A stretch of DNA of 64,000 bases from Natronorubrum texcoconense (lineage in GTDB: Archaea > Halobacteriota > Halobacteria > Halobacteriales > Natrialbaceae), in assembly GCF_900100335.1 (NCBI RefSeq), contig NZ_FNFE01000002.1, positions 186,001 to 250,000 of the forward strand. Reading direction: 5' to 3'. Shown here one piece after another: positions 45,211-54,039 of the stretch. Under the pieces are notes generated by a model. The model did no database searches and was not told where the DNA came from. It was given only the letters and a program-made list of their open reading frames with translations. The stretch's first letter is position 1; each line of letters starts with the position of its first letter. The position numbers and the translations under genes are program-made.

Positions 45211-46905
45211 ATGAATAGGGAGCTCTTCGGCGTATTCGGGAGTATCGAGACGTTCGACCGATTCAGATCCAGCGACGAGTTCGACGAGGTGCTCGCTGGC
45301 TCGACTACCACGGTCGGGATCAGGGACTCCGACCTCGGAACCCACGGCTGGAGCGCGCGATACGCCGGCGACGACGGCTACTGCGTCATCTGGGGGGAGG
45401 TGTACGTCCCCGGCGACGCCTCGAACGCCGCTCGGTGGCTCCTCGAGCGCTACGAGGCGGACGGCCGCGAGGCCCTCTCGGAACTCAACGGCTCGTACGT
45501 CGCCGTGCTCGACTCCGCGGCCGCCGACGAAGCGATCGTCGCGACCGACGTGGTCCGTTCCCGGGAATGTTTCTACACCGACGACCCCGGCGTTCGCGTC
45601 TTCGGCACCGACCCCGCCGAGGTTAGCCGTCCCGTCGCGGACCCGACGCTCGACCGAAACGGTATCCTCGAGTTCTTGCATCTTGGCGTGACCCTCGGGG
45701 AGAAGACCGGCGTGGACGAACTGAGCCGGCTCCCGATAGACAGTGCGCTGACGGTCGATTCGGTCGACTCGCTCGACCGGTTCGTCTATCAGCCACAAGA
45801 GTTCGACTACGCGACCGAACTCGCCGAGCGTCTCGAGCGCGCGCTTCGACGGCGGTCGGCGCTCCCGGGGACGAAAGGGGTACTCCTCTCGGCGGGGTAC
45901 GATTCGCGGATCATCCTCTCGCAGGTGGCCGACATCGACCACAGTTACACGGTCGGCTCGCCGGACGCACAGGAGGTACAGGGCGCGAAACGACTCGCCG
46001 AGCAGTACGACGCGAGCCACACCGCGTTCCCGCCGGACGAGCGCTATCTCCGCGCCGACGAGTCGAAGATCCGGTACTCACAGGGGATCAAAGAGTCGTT
46101 GCACATCCATCACGCCGGCTACACCGACGAGATGGACGTCGATACGATGTATCACGGACTCCTCTGTGATACGTTCTTCCGAGGTCACTTCACCGCACAG
46201 GACAGCGTCGACGTCTTCGGCAAACGCGTCCCGGTCTCCCGACTCGATCCGGATCCGGACCCGATCGAGTCGCTGCTCGAGAAGTTCGGCTACAGCCGCG
46301 AAGCCAGCCTCGAACTCGCCGAGCGAACGTCGTTCGACGTGGAGCCGGAGGCGTTCGTCAGGGAGGCGATCGACGCCGAGTTCGACGCGAGGGGTGATCG
46401 CGCGCGGACGGTACAGAACACGCTCACCTGCGTCGGTATCGCCAATCAGCCGTCGATTCCGTTCCACAACCACCTGTCGGATCAATTCCTGACGTCGTTT
46501 CTGGCGACCGACCGCGAACTCGTCGACTGGCATCTTCGGACGCCACCGGAACACCGGACGACCGACACCTTTCTCCAGGCGTGCAAACAGCTCGACGGCG
46601 ACGTGTTGCGACACAGGCCGCCGGATCGGCCGTACGATACGATGCTGTTCAACGAGATCGAGCGATTCGTTCGTCGGAAGACGCCGTTGCTCTCGTCGTT
46701 TCAACCGCCCTGGCCCGACCGCAAGACCCTCTTCGAACGCCACGACTTCGACCGGCGGCTGCTCGCCGACGCCGAACACGTCCACGACCTCCCCGCCAGA
46801 CACAAGCTTCGGCTGATCGACCTTCGCGGATGGCTCGAGTGCTGGACGGACTCGAGAGACCGATCCATTCCGTGGCTCTCGCCACCGCAGTCGACGATCG
46901 GATAA
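45211..46905 (+). CDS. Asparagine-synthase-like protein without the glutaminase cysteine
   Basis: 564 residues. Residues 1-180 have the Ntn glutamine-amidotransferase fold (NGSYVAVLDS; TDVVRSRECFYTDDPGVRVF) but start MNRELFGVFG where AsnB has MCG, so the nucleophile Cys2 is missing. The synthetase domain has a modified ATP pyrophosphatase loop, GVLLSAGYDSRIILSQ, in place of SGGxDS. In O-antigen loci such as that of Pseudomonas aeruginosa, related WbpS amidates uronic acids. Here the amine may come from free ammonium or another partner, or the reaction may differ. It is divergent from deacetylase copy 3. Confidence 0.8.
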   Translation: MNRELFGVFGSIETFDRFRSSDEFDEVLAGSTTTVGIRDSDLGTHGWSARYAGDDGYCVIWGEVYVPGDASNAARWLLERYEADGREALSELNGSYVAVLDSAAADEAIVATDVVRSRECFYTDDPGVRVFGTDPAEVSRPVADPTLDRNGILEFLHLGVTLGEKTGVDELSRLPIDSALTVDSVDSLDRFVYQPQEFDYATELAERLERALRRRSALPGTKGVLLSAGYDSRIILSQVADIDHSYTVGSPDAQEVQGAKRLAEQYDASHTAFPPDERYLRADESKIRYSQGIKESLHIHHAGYTDEMDVDTMYHGLLCDTFFRGHFTAQDSVDVFGKRVPVSRLDPDPDPIESLLEKFGYSREASLELAERTSFDVEPEAFVREAIDAEFDARGDRARTVQNTLTCVGIANQPSIPFHNHLSDQFLTSFLATDRELVDWHLRTPPEHRTTDTFLQACKQLDGDVLRHRPPDRPYDTMLFNEIERFVRRKTPLLSSFQPPWPDRKTLFERHDFDRRLLADAEHVHDLPARHKLRLIDLRGWLECWTDSRDRSIPWLSPPQSTIG

Positions 46906-47015
46906 CGTATTCGATACAAATCGCCCGCCGCGAATACGGTTCGACGAGATAGAACACCGGCCGAAACCCGTCTAATGACGGGATAGATCTGTTGCAGCCG
47001 CCAAACCGAGACAAT

Positions 47016-47024
47016 ACTTATATG
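47016..47024 (+). promoter_or_regulatory. TATA box for the frameshifted DUF7344-like gene
   Basis: acttatatg is centred about 27 bases before the ATG at 47047, so transcription would begin at or beside that ATG. This supports 47047 rather than the GTG at 47135 as the true start. Confidence 0.5.
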
Positions 47025-47046
47025 TCACGCAGTTTTAGCGCGAGTC

Positions 47047-47578
47047 ATGCGTCTGACGCCGCCTTGGTTTCGATCCTCGTCGGAAGACCCCCCCCGGAGA
47101 GGAATCCGATGGTGATCCGGACACCAGCACCGGAGTGACGATCTATCACTCCCCGCCGAGCGATCTTTCAGAGGAGCCGTCCGTGTCCAGCCGACGAGCA
47201 ACGCACTTCGTCCCAGAGTCCGATACCGCGCTGATAGTCGAACTCGACGAGATGAGTACGCCGGTGACCGTCGACGAGGTCGCCGATAAGCTGATCGCGC
47301 CCGCGGACCCGCCGGTCGAAACCTGGGCGGCCGTCCACGAACAGTTACATCAGGATCGGCTTCCGGCACTCGACGCCTCGAACGACATCGTGTTCGACGA
47401 GTCCCAGGGGGTCGTCGAGCGGCCGCCACAGGCTCGATCCGGAACACAGAACGGCATCGCAATGGCGTCAGCCGTCTCGAGAACACCACCGATTACGGCG
47501 TCCGGCGTGGTTCTCACGGTTCTTTCGCTCGCGGTGTTGGGTGCAGCTATTTTCGTCGTACTAACGGTTGTCGTATAA
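47047..47578 (+). pseudogene. DUF7344-like HTH protein, frameshifted in a C run
   Basis: The leaderless ATG at 47047 reads MRLTPPWFRSSSEDPP and then leaves frame at a run of eight C (47088-47095). With seven Cs it continues GEESDGDPDTSTGVTIYHS into the long frame that ends at 47578. From the internal GTG at 47135 a 147-residue product is still possible. The domain has SDTALIVELDEMSTPVTVDE, VHEQLHQDRLPALDASNDIV and a single C-terminal helix, as in its DUF7344-like neighbours. Sequencing error, real mutation or phase variation are all open. Confidence 0.6.
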
Positions 47579-47601
47579 CAGTTACAGTGCGGGATCAGTC
47601 G

Positions 47602-48228
47602 TTACCGGTTGACGAGTCGGCTAACGGTCAGTACCGAAAACAGGAGGAGAATCAGCGCGCTCAACGCGATCCCCGAGAGGAACGAGGTGAACGGCAGCTC
47701 GACGACGGCACCGACCAGGAGGACGTAACAGAGGACCGTCGCGCCGATGTAGTAGTCGTCCCAGTTCTCGTCGGTCGCTTGTGCGGGCATGGATTCGTCG
47801 GCCGGCTCGATCTGGAGGTACTGATCGACCTGATTCGCGAGCGGCTTCCGTTCGACGATACCGCGGTTTTTCTGGTAGTCGATAATGCCCGCCTCGTCGA
47901 GTTTCGACAGGTGAGACTGGTAGAGCGGGATGTAGACGCGCTGGCGTTGCGTGGACGTGAGTTGTTCGACCGTCGTATCGTGTTCCCACGCCGCGACCTG
48001 CTCTGCAATATCGCGCATACGTACCGGTCCTTCGGTGCCACGAAGGTATCGAAGAACCATTCGGCGGCGTTCGTTCTGCAGCAGGTGGAAGATTTCGTCC
48101 TTCGAAAACGCAGAGGTTTCCGATGGCTGGTCGACGTCACCATCCATAGGCGCTTCCGATGGCTGATCGACGTCACCGTCCGTCTCCTGCTCACCGTGTT
48201 CTTTTTCGCTGATATATGTCGCGTTCAT
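47602..48228 (-). CDS. DUF7344-like HTH protein with membrane helices
   Basis: 208 residues, close in sequence to the protein at 26489-27130. The HTH region reads AFSKDEIFHLLQNERRRMVL, VRMRDIAEQVAAWEHDTTV, QRQRVYIPLYQSHLSKLDEA and GIIDYQKNRGIVER. Two hydrophobic helices end the protein (about residues 158-205). A repeat of GDVDQPSE in the polar N terminus shows local duplication. A TATA-like box supports a near-leaderless start. It converges with the frameshifted family member at 47047; a regulatory role is inferred from the fold. Confidence 0.8.
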   Translation of the reverse strand: MNATYISEKEHGEQETDGDVDQPSEAPMDGDVDQPSETSAFSKDEIFHLLQNERRRMVLRYLRGTEGPVRMRDIAEQVAAWEHDTTVEQLTSTQRQRVYIPLYQSHLSKLDEAGIIDYQKNRGIVERKPLANQVDQYLQIEPADESMPAQATDENWDDYYIGATVLCYVLLVGAVVELPFTSFLSGIALSALILLLFSVLTVSRLVNR

Positions 48229-48256
48229 CGCACCAATATCCCGTAAACAGAAGGGG

Positions 48257-48265
48257 GTAATAAAG
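48257..48265 (-). promoter_or_regulatory. TATA-like box for the 47602-48228 gene
   Basis: The minus strand reads ctttattac about 29-37 bases before the ATG at 48228. Confidence 0.4.
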
Positions 48266-48580
48266 CATTGGAACTGTAAATTGTCGATATTCGCGATTTA
48301 GATGATTTCACGAACCTTGATCGCTTTTCTAGTGTTTTTATATCTGGTCCAGAGCCCTCTTACTGCGCGATCATCGGCATACCTGGATCTGATTGCAGTT
48401 TTTAATTTCTTAAGCTGAATCGGAAAAATTGCGAACGGTCTATCCGAATGTGGGACTGTTGTACCCCGTGGGATCGTTCAGAACCGGCGAAAGAGACTCA
48501 CGTAGAACCTGTATCTGATTTTTGATATAATGTCCCCCGGCAGCCGGCAGACACCCCCTTCAGTAGGCCGCTTACCGTGC
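48266..48580. other. A/T-rich intergenic region
   Basis: About 315 bases between two divergent promoters, with several A/T-rich tracts (tttttatatc near 48336, tttttaatttc near 48400, tttttgatataatg near 48520). They may hold further promoter elements or an untranslated RNA; no gene was found. Confidence 0.4.
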
Positions 48581-48590
48581 CGATAATAAA
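48581..48590 (+). promoter_or_regulatory. TATA-like box for the DUF1616 gene
   Basis: cgataataaa is located 27-36 bases before the ATG at 48617, consistent with a leaderless transcript. Confidence 0.45.
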
Positions 48591-48616
48591 CCAGCTATCG
48601 CCCCAACGACTCCCTC

Positions 48617-49615
48617 ATGAGCGACAATCACTGGTGGTTTTTCGACCTCGCAGCCGTCATCGCGATCACTGGCGCAGTGACGTTCGGGATATTTTCCGGC
48701 GTCGGTGGCGTCGTCCGAACGGTGCTTCTTGTTCCGCTCGTCTGCTTTCTACCGGGCTATGCGCTCGTCTCTGCGCTGTTTCCGGACGAGCCGACCGACG
48801 AGTATCAGCCGTTCGACGACGAGGAAACCGCGCTCGGAAATCCGCTGATCGTCACTGGGGGACTCGAGTCGGTCGAACGAGTGATACTGTCAGTGGTCTT
48901 TAGCGTTGCGACCGTTCCGATGGTTGCCCTTCTGGCGTCCGCAACCCCTAGGGGTTTGACGCTCGAAACGGTGCTCCCCGGGATTGCAGTGTTCACGGTC
49001 GTGCTTTCGGTACTCGCGATTGGTTCTCGCTATCGGTGTCCAGCCGACCGCCGCTTCGCGCCGTCGCTCTCGTCCGCGCTATCGTTTCACACACCAGCGC
49101 GACCGAACGCGTACTCGCGAACGAACACCCGACCGTACAACGTGGCGATCGTCGTCGCGTTGGTCCTGTTGGTCGCGAGTGCCGGCTTCGCGATCGCGAA
49201 CCCACCCCAGGGCGACGGCTTTACCGAGTTCGCCGTCGAAACCGAGACCGTAAGCGGGGATATCGACACCATGTATCAGTCGACGTACACCGCCGGTGAG
49301 ACCGATGAACTCGCGGTGTCGATCACCAATCAGGAACACGAGGAACGCGACTACACGACCGTGGCGTTGCTCGAGCGTGTCGGCGACGGCGACGCCAACG
49401 ATAGCGATGCGACCGTCACCGAAGCGGCCGAACTCGATAGGCAGTCGGCGACGGTCGCCCACGGCGACGCACACGAGCAAACGCTCGAGATCACGCCGTC
49501 GATGCAGGGGGATGATCTCCGACTGACGCTGTTACTCTACGACGACGAGCCGCCGTCGGAGCCGACGGCCGAGAACGCCTATCGAGCGATCCACCTGCCG
49601 ATCGAAGCCGAATAG
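48617..49615 (+). CDS. DUF1616 membrane protein
   Basis: 332 residues. The N-terminal half has about four helices with a conserved-looking segment VPLVCFLPGYALVSALFPDE and LESVERVILSVVFSVATVP, typical of archaeal DUF1616 proteins. A further helix (VAIVVALVLLVASAGFAIA) precedes an extracytoplasmic beta-sandwich-like domain that ends with YRAIHLPIEAE. DUF1616 genes are frequent in archaeal surface-polysaccharide loci, but their biochemical role is unknown. The stop is directly followed by the ATG of the next gene. Confidence 0.82.
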   Translation: MSDNHWWFFDLAAVIAITGAVTFGIFSGVGGVVRTVLLVPLVCFLPGYALVSALFPDEPTDEYQPFDDEETALGNPLIVTGGLESVERVILSVVFSVATVPMVALLASATPRGLTLETVLPGIAVFTVVLSVLAIGSRYRCPADRRFAPSLSSALSFHTPARPNAYSRTNTRPYNVAIVVALVLLVASAGFAIANPPQGDGFTEFAVETETVSGDIDTMYQSTYTAGETDELAVSITNQEHEERDYTTVALLERVGDGDANDSDATVTEAAELDRQSATVAHGDAHEQTLEITPSMQGDDLRLTLLLYDDEPPSEPTAENAYRAIHLPIEAE

Positions 49616-50194
49616 ATGTTTCCGTGGGAGCACCTCGCCTTTGCGTACGTTCTGTACTCACTGTTCGCGAACGTGGCCCTCAGACGGGCACCCACGAGCC
49701 GTGAAACGGTCGCTGTCGTCATCGGCTCACAGCTCCCGGATCTCGTCGATAAACCCCTCGCCTGGACGTTCGGGATCACGGAAACCGGCTACTCGATCGG
49801 ACACTCGATCTTCGTCGCTCCGATCGTCTGCCTCGCGGTGTACGCGGTGGCCGCCCGGCACGGCGACCGACTCCTCGCCGGCGCGTTTGCACTCGCGTAC
49901 GGCTCACACCTCGTGACCGACGTCTACGACCCCTTGCGCGAAAGCTCGCGATTCGAGCCACGGGTCGTCCTTTGGCCGCTCGAGTCGCCGCCGGCGGGCG
50001 ACCACGGCGGATTTCTGGACCACTTCGCCCTCTACTTCGTCCGGTACGTAAACGAGTTGCTCGCCGGCGGCGTGACGCCGTCGGTCGCCCTCCAGCTCGG
50101 GCTCGGCGTCGCTGTCGTGGCGCTCTGGCTGGTCGACGGTGCGCCGATCGCTGCCGACGGCTACCGGTGGCTTCGGACTCGTCTGCAGGCATGA
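49616..50194 (+). CDS. Membrane-bound metal-dependent hydrolase-like protein
   Basis: 192 residues with about four to five helices, in the YdjM/DUF457-like group. The pattern MFPWEHLAFAYVLYSLFANV, GSQLPDLVDKPLAWTFG and GYSIGHSIFVAP has the spaced Glu/His/Asp/His expected of this putative hydrolase fold; AYGSHLVTDVYDP adds another His-Asp pair. It begins at the base after the DUF1616 stop, so the pair forms an operon. Substrate unknown; lipid or glycan is suggested by neighbours. Confidence 0.8.
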   Translation: MFPWEHLAFAYVLYSLFANVALRRAPTSRETVAVVIGSQLPDLVDKPLAWTFGITETGYSIGHSIFVAPIVCLAVYAVAARHGDRLLAGAFALAYGSHLVTDVYDPLRESSRFEPRVVLWPLESPPAGDHGGFLDHFALYFVRYVNELLAGGVTPSVALQLGLGVAVVALWLVDGAPIAADGYRWLRTRLQA

Positions 50195-50367
50195 GTCGGA
50201 GTCGGTCCCGCGATCCGCCTCTTTCGCTGTTTCTATCGACAGTCGATCGATCGGCCTCGAGCGGTCGCTGACACGGGTCCCGTCGAACGGTCGCTGTGCT
50301 ACCGGTCAGAGGGGGCTGCGAATTCAAACAAACCAATGACCGCGACGATCGCAGCCCTCCCTGTCGA

Positions 50368-50973
50368 CTACTCCCAATCGAGGCTATCGGGAAGATCGGC
50401 GAATCCGCCGCCCGAGTATCGGAACGCGGTCCAGCCGGCGTTCCTCGCGCCGTCGACGTCCGAATCGTCGTCGCCCACCATCGCGTAGGCTCGCGCCGGG
50501 AGCCGTGCCTCGGCGAATCGGTACGGAGCTTCGCACGGCTTGTGCGCCCCGGCCTGATAGGAGGTGACGACCGTCTCGAAGCGCTGCTCGAGGTCGTGCT
50601 CGCGAAGTTTGTACCGCTGTCAGCCCTCGAAACCGTTGGTCAGCACGCCGAGCCGATGGCCGTCCGAGAGGCGGTCTAGATCCGCGTGGACGGCGTCGGG
50701 CGGTTCGCAGGCCGGCGCCTCCCGTCTACGGAGTTCGTCCGCCAGCAGCTCCGGGTCCGAGCAGGCGTCGATACTGGCGAACGCCCGCGGAACCGGATTC
50801 GGCTCGTACGCCTCGAACAGCTCGTCGAAGACGTCAGTGTACCGTTCGATCCACTCTTCCCGTGCCTCCCCTTCGACCGTTTCGAAGGTCGCCGCCAGTA
50901 TCTCGGAGTACGCCTGACGGTGCTCGAGCAGCGTTCCGTCCAGGTCGAAAACGATCGCCTTCGCGTTCGTCAT
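50368..50973 (-). pseudogene. HAD-family hydrolase with an internal stop codon
   Basis: A HAD phosphatase-like gene of 202 codons. It opens AIVFDLDGTLLEHRQAYSEI with the nucleophile Asp, continues to LGVLTNGFEG with motif 2, then meets an in-frame TGA at 50620-50622. After it, the same frame continues QRYKLREHDLEQRFETVVTS, YQAGAHKP (motif 3 Lys) and MVGDDDSDVDGARNAGW (motif 4), ending at a TAG at 50368. Relatives have a Trp at the stop position, so a TGG to TGA change is the simplest explanation. The downstream half could still be expressed only by readthrough. Confidence 0.8.
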
Positions 50974-51094
50974 CGTCTCACAGGGTGCGGAAACCGAAGC
51001 CAAAGGTGTTCCTCCAGGCTGAACCAACGGGACGGCCAGGTGGGTCACTGAGGTCGCATCGAAAACGAGTGGTCCGACGACGGGTGAACGGCGA

Positions 51095-53077
51095 TTAGCC
51101 GGATCCGGGCCCGGCCGCACACATCGTCACTTCACCGTTCGTGTAGACCGTGGCCTGATCCGGCCGGCAGAGTTGCGGCTGATCGATCTGCTCGATCCGT
51201 CCGTTGCCGTCGGCGTCGGTGAAGTAGACCGCGTCGGTCGACTGCGTCGAGCGGTAGACCGTGTACTCGTGGTCGGCGACGCCGCCGTCCGGTACGGTCG
51301 CGGTGCCTATTCCCGACCGGGGATAGGCCCCGGTACGCCAGAACAGCGTCTGGTACGGATGATCCGTGTGGATTCGCTGATCTTCGCGAATCTCGCTTCC
51401 AGTTTGGGAGCCGGTTAGCTCGCCGATCGAGTCGACCGCGGCGAGCTCCGCTTCGTTGTACGCCAGTTGTTCGTGGTGATCGTCGAAGATCGGGTTCTCG
51501 GAGTTGCTCTCGACCGCCAGTATCATCGCACCCGGATAGACGAGGACGAAGATCAGGAGCACGGAGACGACGATTCGAGGCTCGAGTCCCCGAACCATCG
51601 TTCGCAGGCCGATCGCACCGAGAATCGCCATCGGCGCGAAGAGGAACGCGAACCACCGGGTCGGGATGAAGTTCCGGATGCCGAACATCGGCAGCCCGAG
51701 GACGAAGACGAGCATGAACGCCGCCGCTAACAGGAGCGTGAACACCGACTGTTCGGCGCGTCGGCGGTGGACGACGTACAGACAGCCGACGAACGTGACG
51801 CCGAGCAGGAAAAGGAATCCGAGGGCGTCCACGTAAGGGACGACCTGATCGAGCAGCGTCGTCGCCGCCTGTGCTGCTTCGTCCGGATCGGCGTCGCCCG
51901 AGTCGCTCGCGATGTTGAGGAAGCCGGCGCTCTCCTCTATCGTCTGGCTGAAGAAGCTCATCACGGTCGCGAGGAACGACTGATCGCCGTACGGCGTCAG
52001 CGACCAGACGAAAATCGTCAGCCCGAAGTTGAAGACGACGAGCCCGATGAGGTTGACCGGCTTCTTCGACCGGAAGACGCTCGTGTCGACGCGTGTCAGC
52101 CCGAGCGGGTCGATCTCGAAGACGATCTGGGCGAGAAACGCCGCCGCCAACAACACCAGCATGATGAACGTCGACACCTGGTGGGTGAGGATGACGGCGA
52201 CGCTGAACAGGACCAGCAACGCGAAGTCGCGGATCGTGTACTCGATGCGCATGACGCGGATCAGCGAGTACACCATCGCGAGGAAGAAGACCAGCCCGAG
52301 GCTGGTCGGAATGAGGTGCATGCCCCACATCGAGACGTGGCTGGCGAGGGCGAAGAGGGCGGTCGCCAACGTCGCCCACCGCGCGGAGACGAGCAGGTTC
52401 GCCGTGGCGTAGACGAGCAGGACCGACAGCGGCATCGCGATGCCGACGGAGAGATACAGCGCCGTCCGCAGCGACACGTCGTACAGCACCGACGACGACG
52501 CGACTAACAGGTGGTAAAACGGCGACGCGTAGTGTTTGTCGTGGGAGATGCCGCCGACGGAGCCCTCGTCGAGGATCGCCTGCGTGAGCTCCGTGTGGGT
52601 CCAGATGTCGATCCCGATGTATCCCGGCGTCGCGTAGAGGGCGGTAAACCGGAAGACGAACGCGAAGGCGACGATCTGGAGCAGCAAGATTCCGGGATGC
52701 AACTCGCGGTCGTTCACGAAGAGGATCTGCCCGATCACGAGCGTCCCGAGGACGCTCGCCACCCCGAAAAAGAGCGGCGTCCGCGCGCCTTGTATCACCG
52801 TCAGTGCCACGAGCGCCGAGAGTCCGGCCAGAACGATGCTCGGAAGCGCCATCGCCACTCCCGACGGGAGCGTCGGAAGGCTCGTCGAGTTCGCCCCCTG
52901 ATAGAGGGAGACGAGATACAGGACGCAGGCGGTCCCGAGGATCAACGGGACGGTCTCGAGATACAGCTGCGACGCGAAGAATCGAAGCGGCAACAGTGCC
53001 AGCGCGAGCACGAGACCGACGATCGCCGCGACGGTGTCGAGCCGTAACGGTCGCAGCTCCGACAGCCTGCTATACAC
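51095..53077 (-). CDS. Large multi-pass membrane protein, GT-C-like
   Basis: About 660 residues with 14 or more helices, then a soluble C-terminal domain of about 120 residues. Loops such as GIDIWTHTELTQAILDEGSV near residue 160 and the helix-loop pattern resemble GT-C type transferases or polymerases that use lipid-linked sugars, but I cannot name the family. I chose the GTG at 53077, which overlaps the upstream glycosyltransferase stop by 8 bases; a GTG at 53131 would add 18 residues. It is the last intact gene of the operon headed by the UDP-sugar dehydrogenase and may polymerise or transfer its product. Confidence 0.72.
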   Translation of the reverse strand: MYSRLSELRPLRLDTVAAIVGLVLALALLPLRFFASQLYLETVPLILGTACVLYLVSLYQGANSTSLPTLPSGVAMALPSIVLAGLSALVALTVIQGARTPLFFGVASVLGTLVIGQILFVNDRELHPGILLLQIVAFAFVFRFTALYATPGYIGIDIWTHTELTQAILDEGSVGGISHDKHYASPFYHLLVASSSVLYDVSLRTALYLSVGIAMPLSVLLVYATANLLVSARWATLATALFALASHVSMWGMHLIPTSLGLVFFLAMVYSLIRVMRIEYTIRDFALLVLFSVAVILTHQVSTFIMLVLLAAAFLAQIVFEIDPLGLTRVDTSVFRSKKPVNLIGLVVFNFGLTIFVWSLTPYGDQSFLATVMSFFSQTIEESAGFLNIASDSGDADPDEAAQAATTLLDQVVPYVDALGFLFLLGVTFVGCLYVVHRRRAEQSVFTLLLAAAFMLVFVLGLPMFGIRNFIPTRWFAFLFAPMAILGAIGLRTMVRGLEPRIVVSVLLIFVLVYPGAMILAVESNSENPIFDDHHEQLAYNEAELAAVDSIGELTGSQTGSEIREDQRIHTDHPYQTLFWRTGAYPRSGIGTATVPDGGVADHEYTVYRSTQSTDAVYFTDADGNGRIEQIDQPQLCRPDQATVYTNGEVTMCAAGPGSG

Positions 53078-54032
53078 CGTGGCCCACCTCCGTTCGTCGG
53101 CCCGACGGCCCGTCTCGCTCGAGCACGTCACGGTAGACGCCGAGGAGCCGGTCGCCCAGCGCGTCGAGACTCAGCCCGTCGATCGTCTCGCGGCCGTCGG
53201 ATCGGCGGCGAGCGTCGGCGACGTACTCGAGCCCGTCGATCAGCGCCGTGTCGTCGTCGCTGACGACGCAGCCGGTCACGTCCGCGACCGTCTCGCGGAC
53301 GAAGCCGACGTCGGTCGAGACGACCGGCAGGTTACAGGCGGCGGCCTCCTTGACGACCATCGGACCGCTCTCGCGTTCCGACGTCACGAGGAGGACGTCG
53401 CTCGCGTTCATGTAGTGTGGAATTTCCTCGTGGTCGACGCCGGTGACCGTCCGCAGTTCGAGGTCGGCGTCGGCGCGCTCGACCAGCCGTCGCGCTCGCG
53501 GGTAGTCCTTGACGGCTCGCGTCCGATCGTACGGAAAGAGCGCGATCGGTCGGTCGGTCTCCCAGCCGACGCGTTCGCGTGCGTTCGCCTGGGACATCGG
53601 TCTGAACAGGTCGGTGTCGACACCGAACGGGATCAGTTCGTGGTCGGTCTCGAGTACGTTCGACATGGCCCGACTCGGAACGATTGCCGCGTTCGCACGG
53701 CGGGCACCGAACCGGCTGAGCGAGCGGAGCCAGTCGTGGTCGCTCATCAAATCCGTCCCCCACAGGGTCACGACGACCGGCCGGGTCGGCTGCGCGAGCG
53801 CGAACGGTGCGACGAGTCCGTAGTTCGCGTGGATCAGGTCGTAGTCGCCCGAACGGAGTTCCGAGAGGATCCGCGGATAGTATCGCGCGTAGTCCGTCGG
53901 CGCTCGCGTCGAGTCGCCGCTGTGTGCGCCGGGGACGTCGAGGACGGTACAGTCGACGCCCCGATCCTGGAGGACCGACACCTGCTGGTCGAAAAACGGT
54001 CGCGGGGACGTGACCAACTGAAGTACGTTCAT
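53070..54032 (-). CDS. Glycosyltransferase family 4
   Basis: 320 residues, GT-B fold. The N-terminal Rossmann domain has YDLIHANYGLVAPFALAQP and TLWGTDLMSDHDW. The nucleotide-sugar-binding C-terminal domain includes PFGVDTDLFRPM, MNASDVLLVTSERESGPMVV and KEAAACNLPVVSTDVGFVRE, the EX7E-like region of GT4. The start MNVLQLVTSPRPFF lies 7 bases after the stop of the DUF354 gene. It belongs to the four-gene minus-strand operon for glycan assembly. Confidence 0.88.
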   Translation of the reverse strand: MNVLQLVTSPRPFFDQQVSVLQDRGVDCTVLDVPGAHSGDSTRAPTDYARYYPRILSELRSGDYDLIHANYGLVAPFALAQPTRPVVVTLWGTDLMSDHDWLRSLSRFGARRANAAIVPSRAMSNVLETDHELIPFGVDTDLFRPMSQANARERVGWETDRPIALFPYDRTRAVKDYPRARRLVERADADLELRTVTGVDHEEIPHYMNASDVLLVTSERESGPMVVKEAAACNLPVVSTDVGFVRETVADVTGCVVSDDDTALIDGLEYVADARRRSDGRETIDGLSLDALGDRLLGVYRDVLERDGPSGRRTEVGHGV

Positions 54033-54039
54033 GAGTAGG

